Source: Asterias amurensis
Taxonomy: Eukaryota; Echinodermata; Asteroidea; Forcipulatida; Asteriidae
DNA length: 64,000 nucleotides
Direction of reading: 5' to 3'
NCBI RefSeq assembly: GCF_032118995.1
Contig: NC_092656.1
Location: forward strand, 9,057,761-9,121,760
Made by a program: the position numbers and the translations under genes. Numbering within the stretch: the stretch's first letter is position 1; each line of letters starts with the position of its first letter. Positions 11,111 to 22,894 of the stretch are shown here, piece by piece. The notes beneath the pieces are model-generated. The model saw nothing but the letters and a program-made list of their open reading frames with translations. It did no database searches and had not been told where the DNA came from.

Positions 11111-12693
11111 CAGATCAGCATTTAAAATGTGTTCTTCCATTGAGCTGTGTACAAATGTGCCTGAAAGAAGGCCAGTGGCTCTAGTGTAAACATGGGTGAT
11201 GTCACTGGTGGCTGAGGATTAGACCGAGGAAGCTAATGTTCTTCCATCATGGCGGTGGACAAAGAATAGCCCTACCTTACCAAGAGTAAACAAGATAAAT
11301 GGAAGGCTACCAAGCCAACTGCTACTTCAAGATTCCGGATTATAGTTACACATGATTAAGGGCTGTAAAGCTGTGCACTCACGGTGAAAAGGTTTCTCCA
11401 TAAACTTATGATAAAGTCATAGGCATTGGTACATTATCAAACATGAAATCGGCTTCATAAGATGTTTACCAACCACAAAAATCTTAAGTAGAAAAATCTT
11501 AAGTAGAAAATTAAATCCTCAATAGTGCTGGAGCAAATTTTGAGGGCACGTTGCAACTTTACTTCTTCACCTCAGAGTATGTTTGGTATTTTGACTCAAA
11601 AAATGAATGACCATGAAACTTACTTGGTAAAGAGTATTCGGGACCTGTTGGTTTTTATAAAGCATGGTTTGAAACAATTCCCAATTTGAAGACAGTTTTA
11701 GAGAAAGAGGTAGTTGTCAACCCCCCAAATTTGGATTTGAGAAAGGCTTTATTACACTCGGGTATCTGAAAGCACGCAATGGTCGCGATCCTTTGCGAAG
11801 TGGCATTTATAATTTTCTTCGATGACAATTTGAGCTTTGGTAGAACTGTAATGTTGATATGCATATTATGTTGTGACAAGTGAGAATATAGAATTTGCAA
11901 ATTACCACAGTATACCCTGTCTTTTTTTGTCCAAATGAAAACTTTTGCCGAAAATAGGGAAGAAAAAAGAAATATATATATAAATCTTAAAAGAACCCAC
12001 TATGATTTAGGTCGAGATATCAGAGAGCTGGTTGTGTATCTCAATAACTTCAATTTGTCATATTTTTATGTTTATGATTGATGAAAGTGGTCCTTTTGTT
12101 TGACGTGATTATTTTGTGATGTGACAGTTTAAGCTGACTTTTGGTTTGCACAAGTGACAAATAATTGCATAATATAACAAATGTCATATGCTTTTAACTC
12201 TTTAATTATAATTGATTGAGTTTTTAAAAGCATGGATGCGGTATCATTGCATATTATCCGGTGTTTTTCCCCGCTGTAAATCATTAAATAACAAAAGCGG
12301 GGCCCAAAAGGGGGTAAATGGTAGAACAAGTCTGTAGTTTAACAGAGGCCTTGGTGGTCTTTACTTGCGCCCCTTCAAGAGTAGACTATCTAAAAGATTT
12401 TCAAGGGAGTGCCCTTTGCAAAATGGAAATGGCTTTGTGAGTCTCAAAGATGACATTCTTTGCCTGGGGTAGAAGACAACGTAGTTGTCTTCTAAGACCA
12501 TCTGGTGTTAGTTTCACGACAACAAACAACAACAGTTTGTTCGACTTTTGAACCTTGTGTTCGCCGAAGTGTTGCTGAACTCAGGTCTGCCAATTTCCAG
12601 ACAAACGCGATCCCTTCACTTTGGAGCTTCTTAAATCGGGAGACCTTTGCTCAGTACGTGGCAATGAGCTACGCACTTGACCCATCTTCTTTA
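11111..12693. other. Intergenic stretch: nothing recognised
   Basis: AT-rich. No coding signal, splice-linked frames or clear inverted repeats were seen. Confidence 0.5.
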
Positions 12694-13023
12694 GACACTG
12701 TACACCTTTGGTAATATAGTCAAAGACCAGTCTTCTCACTTGGTGTATCTCAACCGTAGGCATAAAAAAACAAACCTGTGAAAATTTGGACTCAATCGGA
12801 ACAAACTTGGGAAAATGATTGAAGAAAAACCACCCTTGTCGCAAAAGTTGTGATGCCTTGAATTCGAGACCTCAGCGTAGGTCTCGAATTCAATTCAACT
12901 ATTTTAGTGAGAAATTACCTCTTTCTCAAAAACTACGTTTCTTCAGAGGGAGCCGTTTCTCACAATGTTTTATACAATCAACAGCTCTCCATTGCTTGTT
13001 ACCAAGTAAGTTTTTATGTCTTT
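12694..13023 (-). repeat. Rep-A copy, degraded
   Basis: Reads GACCAGTCTTCTCACTTGGT ... CTTGTTACCAAGTAAG; the central palindrome is present as GAATTCGAGACCTCAGCG and its inverse. Confidence 0.75.
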
Positions 13024-13387
13024 AAGCACAAACAGTAGCTAAGCACAACACCATTTTGCTTAGCAGAGAAGAAGGTAACCGGTCAAAATACAATTTCATA
13101 CCATTTTGTGACTCTTGAAACTGCATTATTTTACTATACATATTTTGTGTATGGTAGTTTTTCACCTATGTTGGCACACAGGACAAACACCCGATGGCTG
13201 GATGGGGGCAGATGGCAGTCGAGTGTAGGTATCCCACTTACTAATAGCCGATAATTTCGCACATTACGGCAGATGGTCGCGCATCCGTGTTTTGTATCGT
13301 TGCTACCCGGTTGCTACCTGCTCTTTATTAATTATGTAAACTGCACGGAATATGCACGGCAGAGCAAAATTTCACAGAGCTGCTTAC

Positions 13388-13685
13388 AGGCAGTGGACAC
13401 TATTGGTAATTACTCAAAATAATTGAAGTGACGTAGTTTTCGAGAAAGGAGTAATTTTCCAAGAATTTGATTTCGAAACCTCAAATTTAGAATTTAAGGT
13501 CCTGAAATCAAGCATCTGAAAGCACACCACTTCGTGTGACAAGGGTATTTTTTCTTCCATTATTATCTCGCAACTCCGACGACCAATTGAGCTCAAATTA
13601 TCACAGGTTTGTTATTTTATGCATATGTTGAGATACACCAAGTGAGAAGACTATCTTTGACAATTACAAGTAGTGTACAGTGTCT
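13388..13685 (+). repeat. Rep-A copy with internal deletion
   Basis: Begins AGGCAGTGGACACTATTGG; about 80 bp lost before AAGTGACGTAGTTTTCGAG. Ends at TTAA (13686-13689) shared with the next copy. Confidence 0.82.
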
Positions 13686-13689
13686 TTAA

Positions 13690-13975
13690 AGGCACTGGAC
13701 ACAGTTGGTAGTTGATAGCATAAACACTAATTTAGGAGAGCTGTTTTGACTGAACAAAACATTGTGAGAAACGTTTCCCTTTGAAGTAACATAGTTTTGA
13801 GCAAGAGGTAATATCTCACTTAAAAAATAAACGACTTCAGCTGAGGCCTTTTATTATGCATATTAAAGCACACAAAGTTGTGAAACAAAGGTGTTTTTTT
13901 TCTTCCATTATTCTCTTGCAACTTCCATTAGACCAATTGAGCCATAATTTTTTTTTCACAGGCTTGTTATTAATA
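13690..13975 (+). repeat. Rep-A copy (variant), truncated
   Basis: Directly abuts the previous copy through one TTAA. GCTGAGGCCTTTTATTATGC variant interior; right end missing after AGGCTTGTTATT. Confidence 0.75.
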
Positions 13976-14414
13976 CTCTGGTCTTCGATATTTATACCAA
14001 ACGAGGCAAAGTACACGTTTTGCTTTTGAAATAGTTTGAATGTTTCAATCCTATATAAATGAAGTATTATATACAATAATAACCAATGGAAATTGGTCGC
14101 GTTTTTGAGATACCGCACACAATCCGGAGTGAATAATGTCCACGCAGGAAGAACAAATCCCTAATAGGAATACAAAATCTAAGAACCGCGCACTGCGGTA
14201 ACGCTCATTATATTCAAATTTGTGGGGATAAAAAGTGTTTTTCTTTTCCCATAACCGCAGTACTCCGTAGTGAAATGTCTCTCAAAATGCATTTTAGGCT
14301 ACTGTACTTCTTAACCATGCAAGTTGTTATTGCCGTTCAGAGTCATTACCAACAGACCCTTTAAGCAGAAACTATTGCAAACATTTCAGCTAAACAACAA
14401 TAAGAAAGATACCA

Positions 14415-14606
14415 GTAGAGGTCTCGAAATCAAGCCTCTGAAAGCACACAACTTCGTGTGACAAGGGTGTTTTTTCTTTCATTATCTCGCAACATCGATG
14501 ACCGATTGAGCTCAAATTTTCACAGGTTTGTTATTGTATGTATATGTTGAGATACAGCAAATGAGAAGACTGGTCTTTGACAGTTACCAAAAGTGTCCAG
14601 TGACTT
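14415..14606 (+). repeat. Rep-A right half
   Basis: Starts within the central palindrome (AGAGGTCTCGAAATCAAGC) and runs to AAAGTGTCCAGTGAC plus TTAA. Confidence 0.75.
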
Positions 14607-14881
14607 AAAAAAAAAAATGCTGTACAGTAATTCACATGTTTTATTGAAGGTGTGATCGTCATAGAAAAATTACCCATAATTGGCATAAAATGGAGCTAAG
14701 GAAACATGACTACGATGGCCTTGTTTATTCTTATAGGCTCATTAGTTCAGACAGCTGTGGTGGGGTCCTCTATATTTAACCATCATGTAAGATTAATCTA
14801 TAATCAATAGATCGATTATGGACTCCGATTGGTCAGCACATAGCCCCAAACCAATGTCCATTCTATCTCAAGAAGATGACC

Positions 14882-15127
14882 AGGGCCCAATTTCATAGAG
14901 CTGCTAAGCACAAAAATTTGCTTAGCATGAAATTTCTTCCTGATAAAAACAGGATTACCAACCAAATTTCCACGTAATTTTCAGGATAAGCAAACAACAG
15001 CTGAATACCAGTGACAAGCAATATGTTACAATTGGAAATTCGGTTGGTAATCCTGTTTTTTTATCAAGGACAAACATTTCATGCTAAGCAAATTTGTGCG
15101 CTTAGCAGCTCTATGAAATTGGGCCCG
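14882..15127. repeat. Rep-E palindromic MITE, full length
   Basis: GGGCCCAATTTCATAGAGC at one end and its inverse at the other, with TTGCTTAGCATGAAATTTC and GGATTACCAACCAAATTTCC arms. About 245 bp. Confidence 0.85.
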
Positions 15128-15285
15128 GAACATGCTGATCGAATACATACACCATCGACTCTTTCCTGAACCATTGATATAGACACAATTTCCCTTCGAA
15201 CATTTCACTTGTCGGTATCAGCTAGGGAAAGTTATAATTGTTGTAGGGGATTAGGAACTCGATCACCATGTGACTGAAAACTTAA

Positions 15286-15662
15286 AGGCAGTGGACACTA
15301 TTGGTAATTGTCAAAGACTAGTCTTCACAGTTTGTGTATCTCAACACATGCATAAAATAACAAACCTGTGAAAATTTGAGCTCAATCGGTCGTCGAAGTT
15401 GCCAGATAATAATGAAAGAAAAACACTCTTGTCACACGAAGTTGTGTGCGTTTAGATGGTTGATTTCGAGACCTCAAGTTCTAAATCTGAGGTCTCGAAA
15501 TCAAATTCGTGGAAAATTACTTCTTTCTCGAAAACTATGGCACTTCAGAGGGAGCCGTTTCTCACGAAGTTTTATACCATCAACCTCTCCCCATTACTCG
15601 TCACCAAGACAGGCTTTATGCCAATAATTATTTTGAGTAATTACCAATAGTGTCCACTGTCT
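15286..15662 (-). repeat. Rep-A copy, full length
   Basis: TTAA at 15282-15285 and 15663-15666, both termini intact. One of the cleanest copies, giving 377 bp between the TTAA sites. Confidence 0.9.
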
Positions 15663-15769
15663 TTAAACAGTTGTAAAAGAGAAAATGGTCCAACAAACAA
15701 AATGGTTCCATTTTAAGAAATCACAAACGCTTTATTACAGTTCATAAAAACCTGTGCAGGGTTATGTCC

Positions 15770-16000
15770 AAGACCAGTCCTCTCTTGGTTTGGCTTATTT
15801 GGTCATCAAAATTGCAAGAAATCAGTGACAGAAAAACACCCTTGTCGTATAACATTGGCTGATTTTTATGCACGAGAAAAGCATCATGCCTAAAGCCTTC
15901 ATCAGATACAAACTATTGGGAGGTGAAAAATTACCTCAATTACTCAAAAAAGAAGGTAAATAATTATAACCGTCGAGGAATATATAACTCCTTTTTATAA
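15770..16000 (-). repeat. Rep-A relic
   Basis: Weak match: CAAGACCAGTCCTCTC, AAAAACACCCTTGTCG, GCATCATGCCTAAAGCCTTC. Variant subfamily with both ends lost. Confidence 0.5.
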
Positions 16001-16039
16001 TTTCATAAGCTCTCCCTGTCTTTCATGTACCAGGTACTT

Positions 16040-16420
16040 TTTTAAATGTTCCATGGGACAATTTCGGTACAGTAAAAAAAGTAAAAGTTCACAGATTAAC
16101 AAATAATTTAGAGGGTTTTTAGAAGGTAATGGTGAAAGACTTCTCTTGAAATATTATTCCATGAAATGCTTTACTTTTTGAGAAAACATTAAAACAATAT
16201 CAATTCCCGATAGCGAGAATTACGGATTTATTTTAAGCACATGTCATGACACGGCGAAACGTGTGGAAACCAAGGGTGGGTTTTCCCGTTATTTTCTCCC
16301 GACTCCGACGACCGATTGAGCCTAAATTTTCACAGGTTTGTTATTTTATTTTATATATAACTTGTGATACACGAAGTGTGGGACTTGGACAATACTGTTT
16401 ACCGAAAGTGTCCAATGGCT
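16040..16420 (+). repeat. Rep-C copy, near full length
   Basis: From about TTCCATGGGACAATTTCGG to AAAGTGTCCAATGGC then TTAA 16421-16424. Best copy of this family for defining its 370-380 bp length. Confidence 0.82.
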
Positions 16421-16424
16421 TTAA

Positions 16425-17277
16425 GTTTTTTTTAGAAACTACCACAGGCCCTGTTTTATCGGTACTATTTCTCAAACAATCTCACTTCTGAATGAAATCT
16501 TATATCCACTCCATATAAAAGCCAGTGGCTTTCCCTTAAACAATCTGATTGTTTTGTTGTTTTCATAAACTTTTCCCAGTAAATCTGTACGTGTGGTTCA
16601 GTAAAACTCCACTGAGGTAGACTTCCACCCCTTTGGTGACATAAAGCAAGGCCACAGTGACAATAGCTGTGACATGCCGAGACCAGTGACCGTAAAAATC
16701 AAACAAAACACAAAGTACATTGTTGACCAGAGCGTAACTGCAGTAAAGATTTTTACGAAAACACGGTGAATAAATGCAATCAAATACAACACCAATGACC
16801 TCGGGAAAACGAATTTCTCACACCCAACAGAAATCCTTCCGTACAACAGAGGAACCATTGTCATTGTTTCCTTTGTTGGTAATCTACAGATATGGAGGGT
16901 ATTTAAAGGATTTACATTTGTGTGGTTAAACTCTATGAGAAATAAGTGCCACAGCCAAAAACCTTTAATTTTCCTGAAATTCAGATGTCCTGCAATTCAG
17001 AAAATTATCCTGCAATACAGAAATTGCAATACATTTTAGCAATTGAACACTATTCTGGTTAACTTTCCTCGAAACTTTTTGTTAAACTCGATTTCAAATT
17101 ATATCATTTGATATTCAAGTATTTGTCATTTGGAGCTCAATAAGACATCACCACAGCATAATTTATATTTACTTATGCAAATTCTCTCAAGAATTTTTTT
17201 TTTTAATGGAATAAGTCAACTTACTGACATATTTATTAAGAAGTAGTATTGCCAAACACTGGGTAGGCCTATGGTGG
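16425..17277. other. Intergenic stretch: nothing recognised
   Basis: Contains one hydrophobic frame (16598-16864, minus) without similarity I recognise or splice context; not annotated as a gene. Confidence 0.5.
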
Positions 17278-17642
17278 TATTAAAAGGGCTTCGGATTGGG
17301 CGCTTTGGGACATAAAAAGCATTTGTTATTTTACGAATATGGTCGGGAAGGTATATAAAAAGTAGCATTTAACATTAATTTTACACAAATACCCTCAAAA
17401 TTGCATGTTTTTTCCTTATACTTTGTGAACACGGTCTACCATTATGTAGAACCAAATGTTTCACTCCACGAAATGGCGGACCGTGTTAGTTAATAGTTTT
17501 AGGGTAAAAGAAAAACCACACAATTTTGAGGGATATTTCTGCGGCTCATTATTACTCTACTTTAAACACATCTTTCCCACCATATTCATTTCATAACGAA
17601 CGCTTTTACAGTCCAATGCACCGAATAAGGCAGTGTGCCCCT
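17278..17642. repeat. Rep-D copy, degraded
   Basis: GTGAACACGGTCTACCATT and GGCGGACCGTGTTAGTTAAT mark the central palindrome; CAATTTTGAGGGATATTTCT and AAGGCAGTGTGCCCCTTTAA the right half. Confidence 0.6.
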
Positions 17643-17646
17643 TTAA

Positions 17647-18026
17647 AGGCAGTGGACACTATCGGTAATTACTCAAAATAATTATTAGCATAAAACCTTT
17701 CTTGGTGACTAGTTATGGGGAGAGGTTGATAGTATAAAACATTGTGAGAAACGGCTCCCTCTGTAGTGCCATAGTTTTTGAGAAAGAAGTAAATTTCCAT
17801 GAATTTGATTTCGAGACCTCAGATTTAGAACTTAAGGTCTCGAAATCAACCATCTAAACGCACACAACTTCGTGTGACAAGGGTGTTTTTTCCTTTCATT
17901 ATTATCTCACAAGTTCGATGACCGATTGAGCTCAAATTTTCACAGGTTTGTTATTTTATGCATTATGTCGAGATACACCAGCTGTGAAGGCTAGTCTCTG
18001 ACAATTACCAATAGTGTCCACTACCT
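17647..18026 (+). repeat. Rep-A copy, full length
   Basis: TTAA at 17643-17646 and 18027-18030, 380 bp between them. The left TTAA is shared with a degraded Rep-D element. Confidence 0.9.
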
Positions 18027-18567
18027 TTAAGTCAATTTGGGCACGATCTCCCAGTAATTCTGCTCGGTAGATTTCTTAGACAAGGTACCAGTACAATTAT
18101 GTTTGATCCTCAATTAATCACATTCTAAGATGCAGGTGCCTTAATATAGTTGAAGGATACAAAGTGCGTATGCAAGCGACTCAAAATTACCCACACAGTT
18201 TATGTGTTGCTCATAGATATAAAACCCGAGACTGCTGAGTGTGTCTTTGTGCATGCAAATTCGTTGTGAGACAATGTTTATGGAAGTGCGTACACCAGTT
18301 TTTACACATGTATGGCAAAATAATTTGGCAAAATAATTTTTCAAAAATAATTTACCACACAGTAGAGGTCATGAACATTGACCAATGAAAACACGTACAA
18401 ACGGTCTATGTGCGCTGCCATTTTAACATACACGCGAGTCACGCGATGATCATTTTGCCATACACGCGTATCGCGTGGTATACAATTGCCGCGTCCACAG
18501 ACGACACAGAGGGCGGCCGAGCTCAGCGTTCACCAGGTTCTATTTCTATGGTGCTGCTAGTTATACA

Positions 18568-18808
18568 ATTTTGAGAAAACATTAAAAACAATATCAATTT
18601 TCGATAGTGAAAAGTACAGATTTATTTTAAATACATGTCATGACACGGCGAAACATGCGGAAACAAGAGTGGGTTTTCCCGTTATTTTCTCCCGACTCCG
18701 ATGACCGATTGAGCCTAAATTTTCACAGGTTTGTTATTTTATATATAAGTTGTGATACACGAAGTGTGGGCCTTGGACAATACTGTTTACCGAAAGTGTA
18801 TAATGGCT
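18568..18808 (+). repeat. Rep-C right two-thirds
   Basis: Starts CAATTTTGAGAAAACATT and ends GAAAGTGTATAATGGC plus TTAA. Confidence 0.8.
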
Positions 18809-20312
18809 TTAACAGGGTCGGATTATTACACTAAAAAGATTCTCTGGTAGACATTCACTAATTTTGTTTTTCGCAACAGCCGGTTACACGTGTTCAAGAG
18901 CATCACGTTAGATTCAAGACAAGCCCCTAGGCCAGTCCTTTTAAGAGGATGAATTTAATGCAGTGGCATTTTTTTTTTTTGCCTAATAATGTGAGTGGTT
19001 CAAAATGGGAGGAAATTACACTGAAAATATGTATACAAAGATAATCAAGTCAGGATTTTGTAAGAGGTAGAAAAAAAACAATACTGTAACAACTGGTAAT
19101 ATTTTTTTACCAAATCTGTGTGACCAACCCTCACAACTAAATATTGCCCAACATTCGTACAGAAACTAAGGGGAATGCCTGGGACACGCTTGGTTGCTCC
19201 GTTGTTGGGGGCGACTGTACTGTGTCACGACTGCCTGAGCATTGAAAATGACAATCAAAATGATACTTGAACCAACAATAGAAACAATACGCACTGACTC
19301 TGCAAGTCTACAACAACAAGTATCTGTCTCCGCTTTTGACAATATGCATTTATTGACTCTGGCAATAAAATATATTTATTAGGATATACATACATACTAC
19401 ATGTAGTAACAGTGACAACAAAGGATTGTTTGTTGTTCCGACAGAAAAGATGGCCACATGAAGTACAACAGCCACACAAAGTTTGTCCCACAACAGTAGA
19501 ACAGTTTGTCCTACAGAACGCCCAAGCAAAGGGTATACAACTTTTCTCATTTCAAAGATTTCATTTTATCAACTAAATGATCAAATGCTTTATACTCAGC
19601 ATAAGGCTGGGTGGTGCATGTTGTTGTGCATAAAATGGTGGGGTGACTGGAGGCCAGTCTATGTGAGTTAAGCAATGCTGAGCATTAACAGGTCATGTGA
19701 CTGGTTGGATGGCCTCTGAGGGCTATTTGCATGGATACAAGGGATCCACCAGTGTGGATTGTTAACCAATCACCAAGCAGCTGAGGTCAGTATTGGGATT
19801 TTGATTGGGTAAGGGCATTGGCCAATCATAGGTTTAGATTTAAACTTCTAACCAATGGGGTTGCATTATCTAAGGGGGGTCTTTTTGGAGAGAAAAGGTT
19901 TAAACATCACTTTTGTCACAGTTTTTGTTGGGTGTGCATCAAATTTTGTCCCTGTGCAGGTGGTTGTGTGTATGTTTAGTCGGTTTGCCCTGTGTTTGGC
20001 ATCTGGCTCCTTGCCAAATAATATGTTCTATTACAATCTTTTTGACTAACAATAAACCCACCTTTAAGCTTTGACCGAAATCTCAGAAATGGTGTCGGTT
20101 AGCAAATTGTGTCTGAACATAACAAGTAATAAGCCATAAGGGAAACTGACTGGGTACATTTCAACTAGTTTAGGGTTGATTAGAATAGAAGTCCAATAGA
20201 GCTGGAATTCAGCCAAAACCTCCATATTAACATGCTGTCACTTCACCATAAATAAATAACAACAATGCAATTATGGCAAAATACCTTGTGTAGGGACACC
20301 AGTGCCATGACC
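18809..20312. other. Intergenic stretch: nothing recognised
   Basis: Only a SINE-tail-like AAGGGAAACTGACTGGG at about 20140. No gene signal. Confidence 0.5.
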
Positions 20313-20556
20313 AGGGCCGAATTTCATAGAGCTGCTAAGCACAAAAAATTGCTTAGCATGAAATTTCTCCCTTGATAAAAACAAGAATGCCAACAAAATT
20401 TCCACTTGATTTTCAGGACAAGCAAACAACAGCTGTATACCAGTAAGAAAGCAACATGCAACAAATGGAAATTAGGTTGGTAATCCTGTTTTTATCATGG
20501 AAGAAATTTCATGCTAAGCAAATGTTTGTGCTTAGTAGCTCTATGAAACTGGGCCC
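20313..20556. repeat. Rep-E copy, full length
   Basis: GGGCCGAATTTCATAGAGC to GCTCTATGAAACTGGGCCC. A SINE head fragment follows at 20557-20605 and a 20-bp Rep-E end at 20821. Confidence 0.84.
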
Positions 20557-20845
20557 ACACTCTGCTGATCAGAAACACCAGAGCTTGAGTCTGGTGTTCT
20601 TAGTTGCTTAGCAGAAACACGCCACAAAAAAGAAAACCCTTTTTTATCCTCCATGCTCTTTACACATGCAGGTTCATAACTGAACAGAAATAAGAAGTCT
20701 GTTCATATGAGGAATAAGTTAAAGCATTTTAATGGGATTGTGGCCTAGATTCTTGTTAAAAAAAATATAATTCAACAAACTGGGAAGAACACTCTGTATC
20801 ACATAAAATACCTTGTATACAGGGCCCAATTTCATAAAGCTGTGA

Positions 20846-21545
20846 AAGGGACACGTTGCCTTAGATCGGTCGAGTTGGTCTTTGAAAAGTGTTTTGGAAC
20901 TGTGGGTAAAACGCCGTTGTAAAAGCAGAATACAATGATCTAAGCTTGGGCGATATCGATTTATTTTATTCACGATATATCGCCGACAATATATCGTGAT
21001 ATTCGATATAATCGCGATTAATGAAATTTGACATCATCAGTCTTAAAACTCCAAGTGAAAGTTGTAGAGAGACAGTCATAGCATTAGAGAGGTGTTCTAA
21101 TGACCTATTCTTCTGGTTTTACTCCAAACCTATGGGGTGCAAGATGTCTCAGCTAGCAAATACATCGTGATATTTAATCGATATATCGATATATCGCGAT
21201 TATCGCGATATATCGCGATATATCGATATTTCGATTAAAACCAAATCCATCCGATATCGAAATCGTTTCCAAATTAACATCGCGATATTCGATAATATCG
21301 TGATATCGCCCAAGCTTACAATGATCTACACAAATATGCCTCGAAATTGCGTGGTTTTCTTTTTACCCTGTTGACTATTACAGTTGGCCATTTTAAAATG
21401 GCCGACCGTGTTAGTTCGCAAAGTAAAAGGAAAACCGTGGAATTTTGAGTGATGCTTGTGTGGATCATTATATTCTACTTTTAAAATATCTTTCTAACCG
21501 CTTTTTATAGACCAACTCATCCGATCCAAGGCAGTGTGTTCCTTT
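20846..21545. repeat. Rep-D copy split by an hAT-like element
   Basis: GGACACGTTGCCTTAGATCG up to 20940, resuming 21319 through TGGCCGACCGTGTTAGTTCG to GATCCAAGGCAGTGTGTTCC. Removing the 378-bp insertion and one 8-bp repeat restores a continuous copy. Confidence 0.85.
20941..21318. mobile_element. Non-autonomous hAT-like element, 378 bp, 8-bp target duplication
   Basis: Ends TAAGCTTGGGCGATATCG and its inverse; flanked by CAATGATC at 20933-20940 and 21319-21326. The interior is rich in CGATAT palindromes. It interrupts a Rep-D copy. An 8-bp duplication fits the hAT superfamily; no coding frame. Confidence 0.85.
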
Positions 21546-21749
21546 CATAAAGTAGAAAATACTGCTTGACAAAATTATTTGTCAAGCAAAAAATGATTTG
21601 GGTACTATTTAAAACAATGTAAATGTAATGTAATTTTGGCTGGTAATCGCTATCTGGTCAGATATGTGGCTTTAGCTGTATCCTAGACTCCACAAAATAC
21701 AGCAATACTGAATCCCAGCAAATACTGAACCCCAGGCCTGATACTTTAA

Positions 21750-22527
21750 AGGCAGTGGACACAAAGCTTGGGCGATATCGATTTATTTGATTTACGATAT
21801 ACCGTTTAAAATATATCGCGATATTCGATATAATCGCGATTAATTAAATTTGACATTATCAGTCTTCAAACTCCCAGTGAAAGTTGTAGAAGAGACAGTC
21901 ATAGCATGAGAGAGGTGTTGTAATGACTTATTCTTCTGGTTTTACTCCAAACCTATGGGGTGCAAGATGTCTCAGCTAAGAAATACATCGCGATACTTAA
22001 TCGATATCGCGACACTTAATCGATAACGCGATATATCGTTATTTCGATGAAAACCAAATTGATCCGATATCGAAAACGTTTCCAAATTAGTATCGCGATA
22101 TTCGATAATATTGTGGTATCAGACACGCTTAGTGAACACTATTGGTAATTACCCAAAATAGTTATCAAACCTTAACTATTAGCATAAAACCTTACTTGGT
22201 AACGAGTAATGGGAGAGGTTGGTAGTATAAAACATTGTGATAACAGCTCCCTCTGAAGTGGGGTAGTTTTCGAGAAAGAAGTAATTTTCCACGAATTTGA
22301 TTTTGAGACCTTAGATTGAGAATTTGAGGTCTCAAAATCAAGCATCTAAAAGCACACAGCTTCGTGTGACCATGGTGCGACAAGGGTGTTTTTTCTTTCA
22401 TTAATATCTCGCAATTTTGATGACCGATTGAGCTCTAATTTTCACAGGTTTGTTATTTTATGCATATGTTGAGATACACCAACTGTGAAACCTATTCTTT
22501 GACAATTACCAATAGTGTCCAGTGTCT
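21750..22527 (+). repeat. Rep-A copy split by an hAT-like element
   Basis: Only AGGCAGTGGACAC is left of the insertion; the rest resumes at 22132 and ends AGTGTCCAGTGTC then TTAA. Confidence 0.85.
21763..22131. mobile_element. Second copy of the CGATAT-rich hAT-like element, 369 bp
   Basis: Same family as the copy at 20941. Flanks GTGGACAC (21755-21762) and GTGAACAC (22132-22139) are an 8-bp duplication with one change. It sits inside the first bases of a Rep-A copy. Confidence 0.82.
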
Positions 22528-22529
22528 TT

Positions 22530-22705
22530 AACAGAGGCAACAAAGGTAACTGCCTCCATGCCCTCATGGTCATTGTCTTGGTGCCCTCAAATTGCTTCAG
22601 TAGAAATTTACAATTTCCTCATAGGGTGCTCTTAACTTTACCAAGGAAAATTTGCCTTGGTGCCCTTGCCCTTTCAAAAAAAACGAAGCATACAGGCCTG
22701 GAATC
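22530..22705 (+). repeat. Rep-H copy
   Basis: GTAACTGCCTCCATGCCCTC ... CTTGGTGCCCTTGCCCTTTC. The same sequence occurs at 49200-49372 (plus) and inverted at 34128-34250. It sits just downstream of the ELP1 stop codon. Confidence 0.75.
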
Positions 22706-22735
22706 CGATGAATGTGTTACCACGGTGACGACCTT

Positions 22736-22894
22736 TCACCTCCGGTCAAGCATGTGCAGTCTCCACTTTTCGTCTTTGCTGAGTTTGTAGGGTAGGAGGA
22801 GGGCCGCATCGTCAAAGGACTGTGCTGTAGGGACGGTGCCCTGTGAGAACATCGAGGCTGCGATGCTGTTGGATGTGAACTGCGGACCGAATCC
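22736..22894 (-). CDS. ELP1: ELP1 coding exon 25 (terminal, with stop)
   Basis: Residues 1288-1339: [36 protein letters not shown] then RR and TGA. Vertebrate ELP1 ends similarly (RRTQWKLSLLD). Acceptor CACCACAG|GGATTC. A Rep-H copy and Rep-A sequence lie just downstream; no clear AATAAA was found within 100 bp. Confidence 0.93.
   Translation of the reverse strand, partial: GFGPQFTSNSIAASMFSQGTVPTAQSFDDAALLLPYKLSKDEKWRLHMLDRR

Noticed and set aside
16598..16864. Small membrane protein gene on the minus strand
   Set aside because: 88 hydrophobic codons with no splice context, family match or promoter; likely chance.
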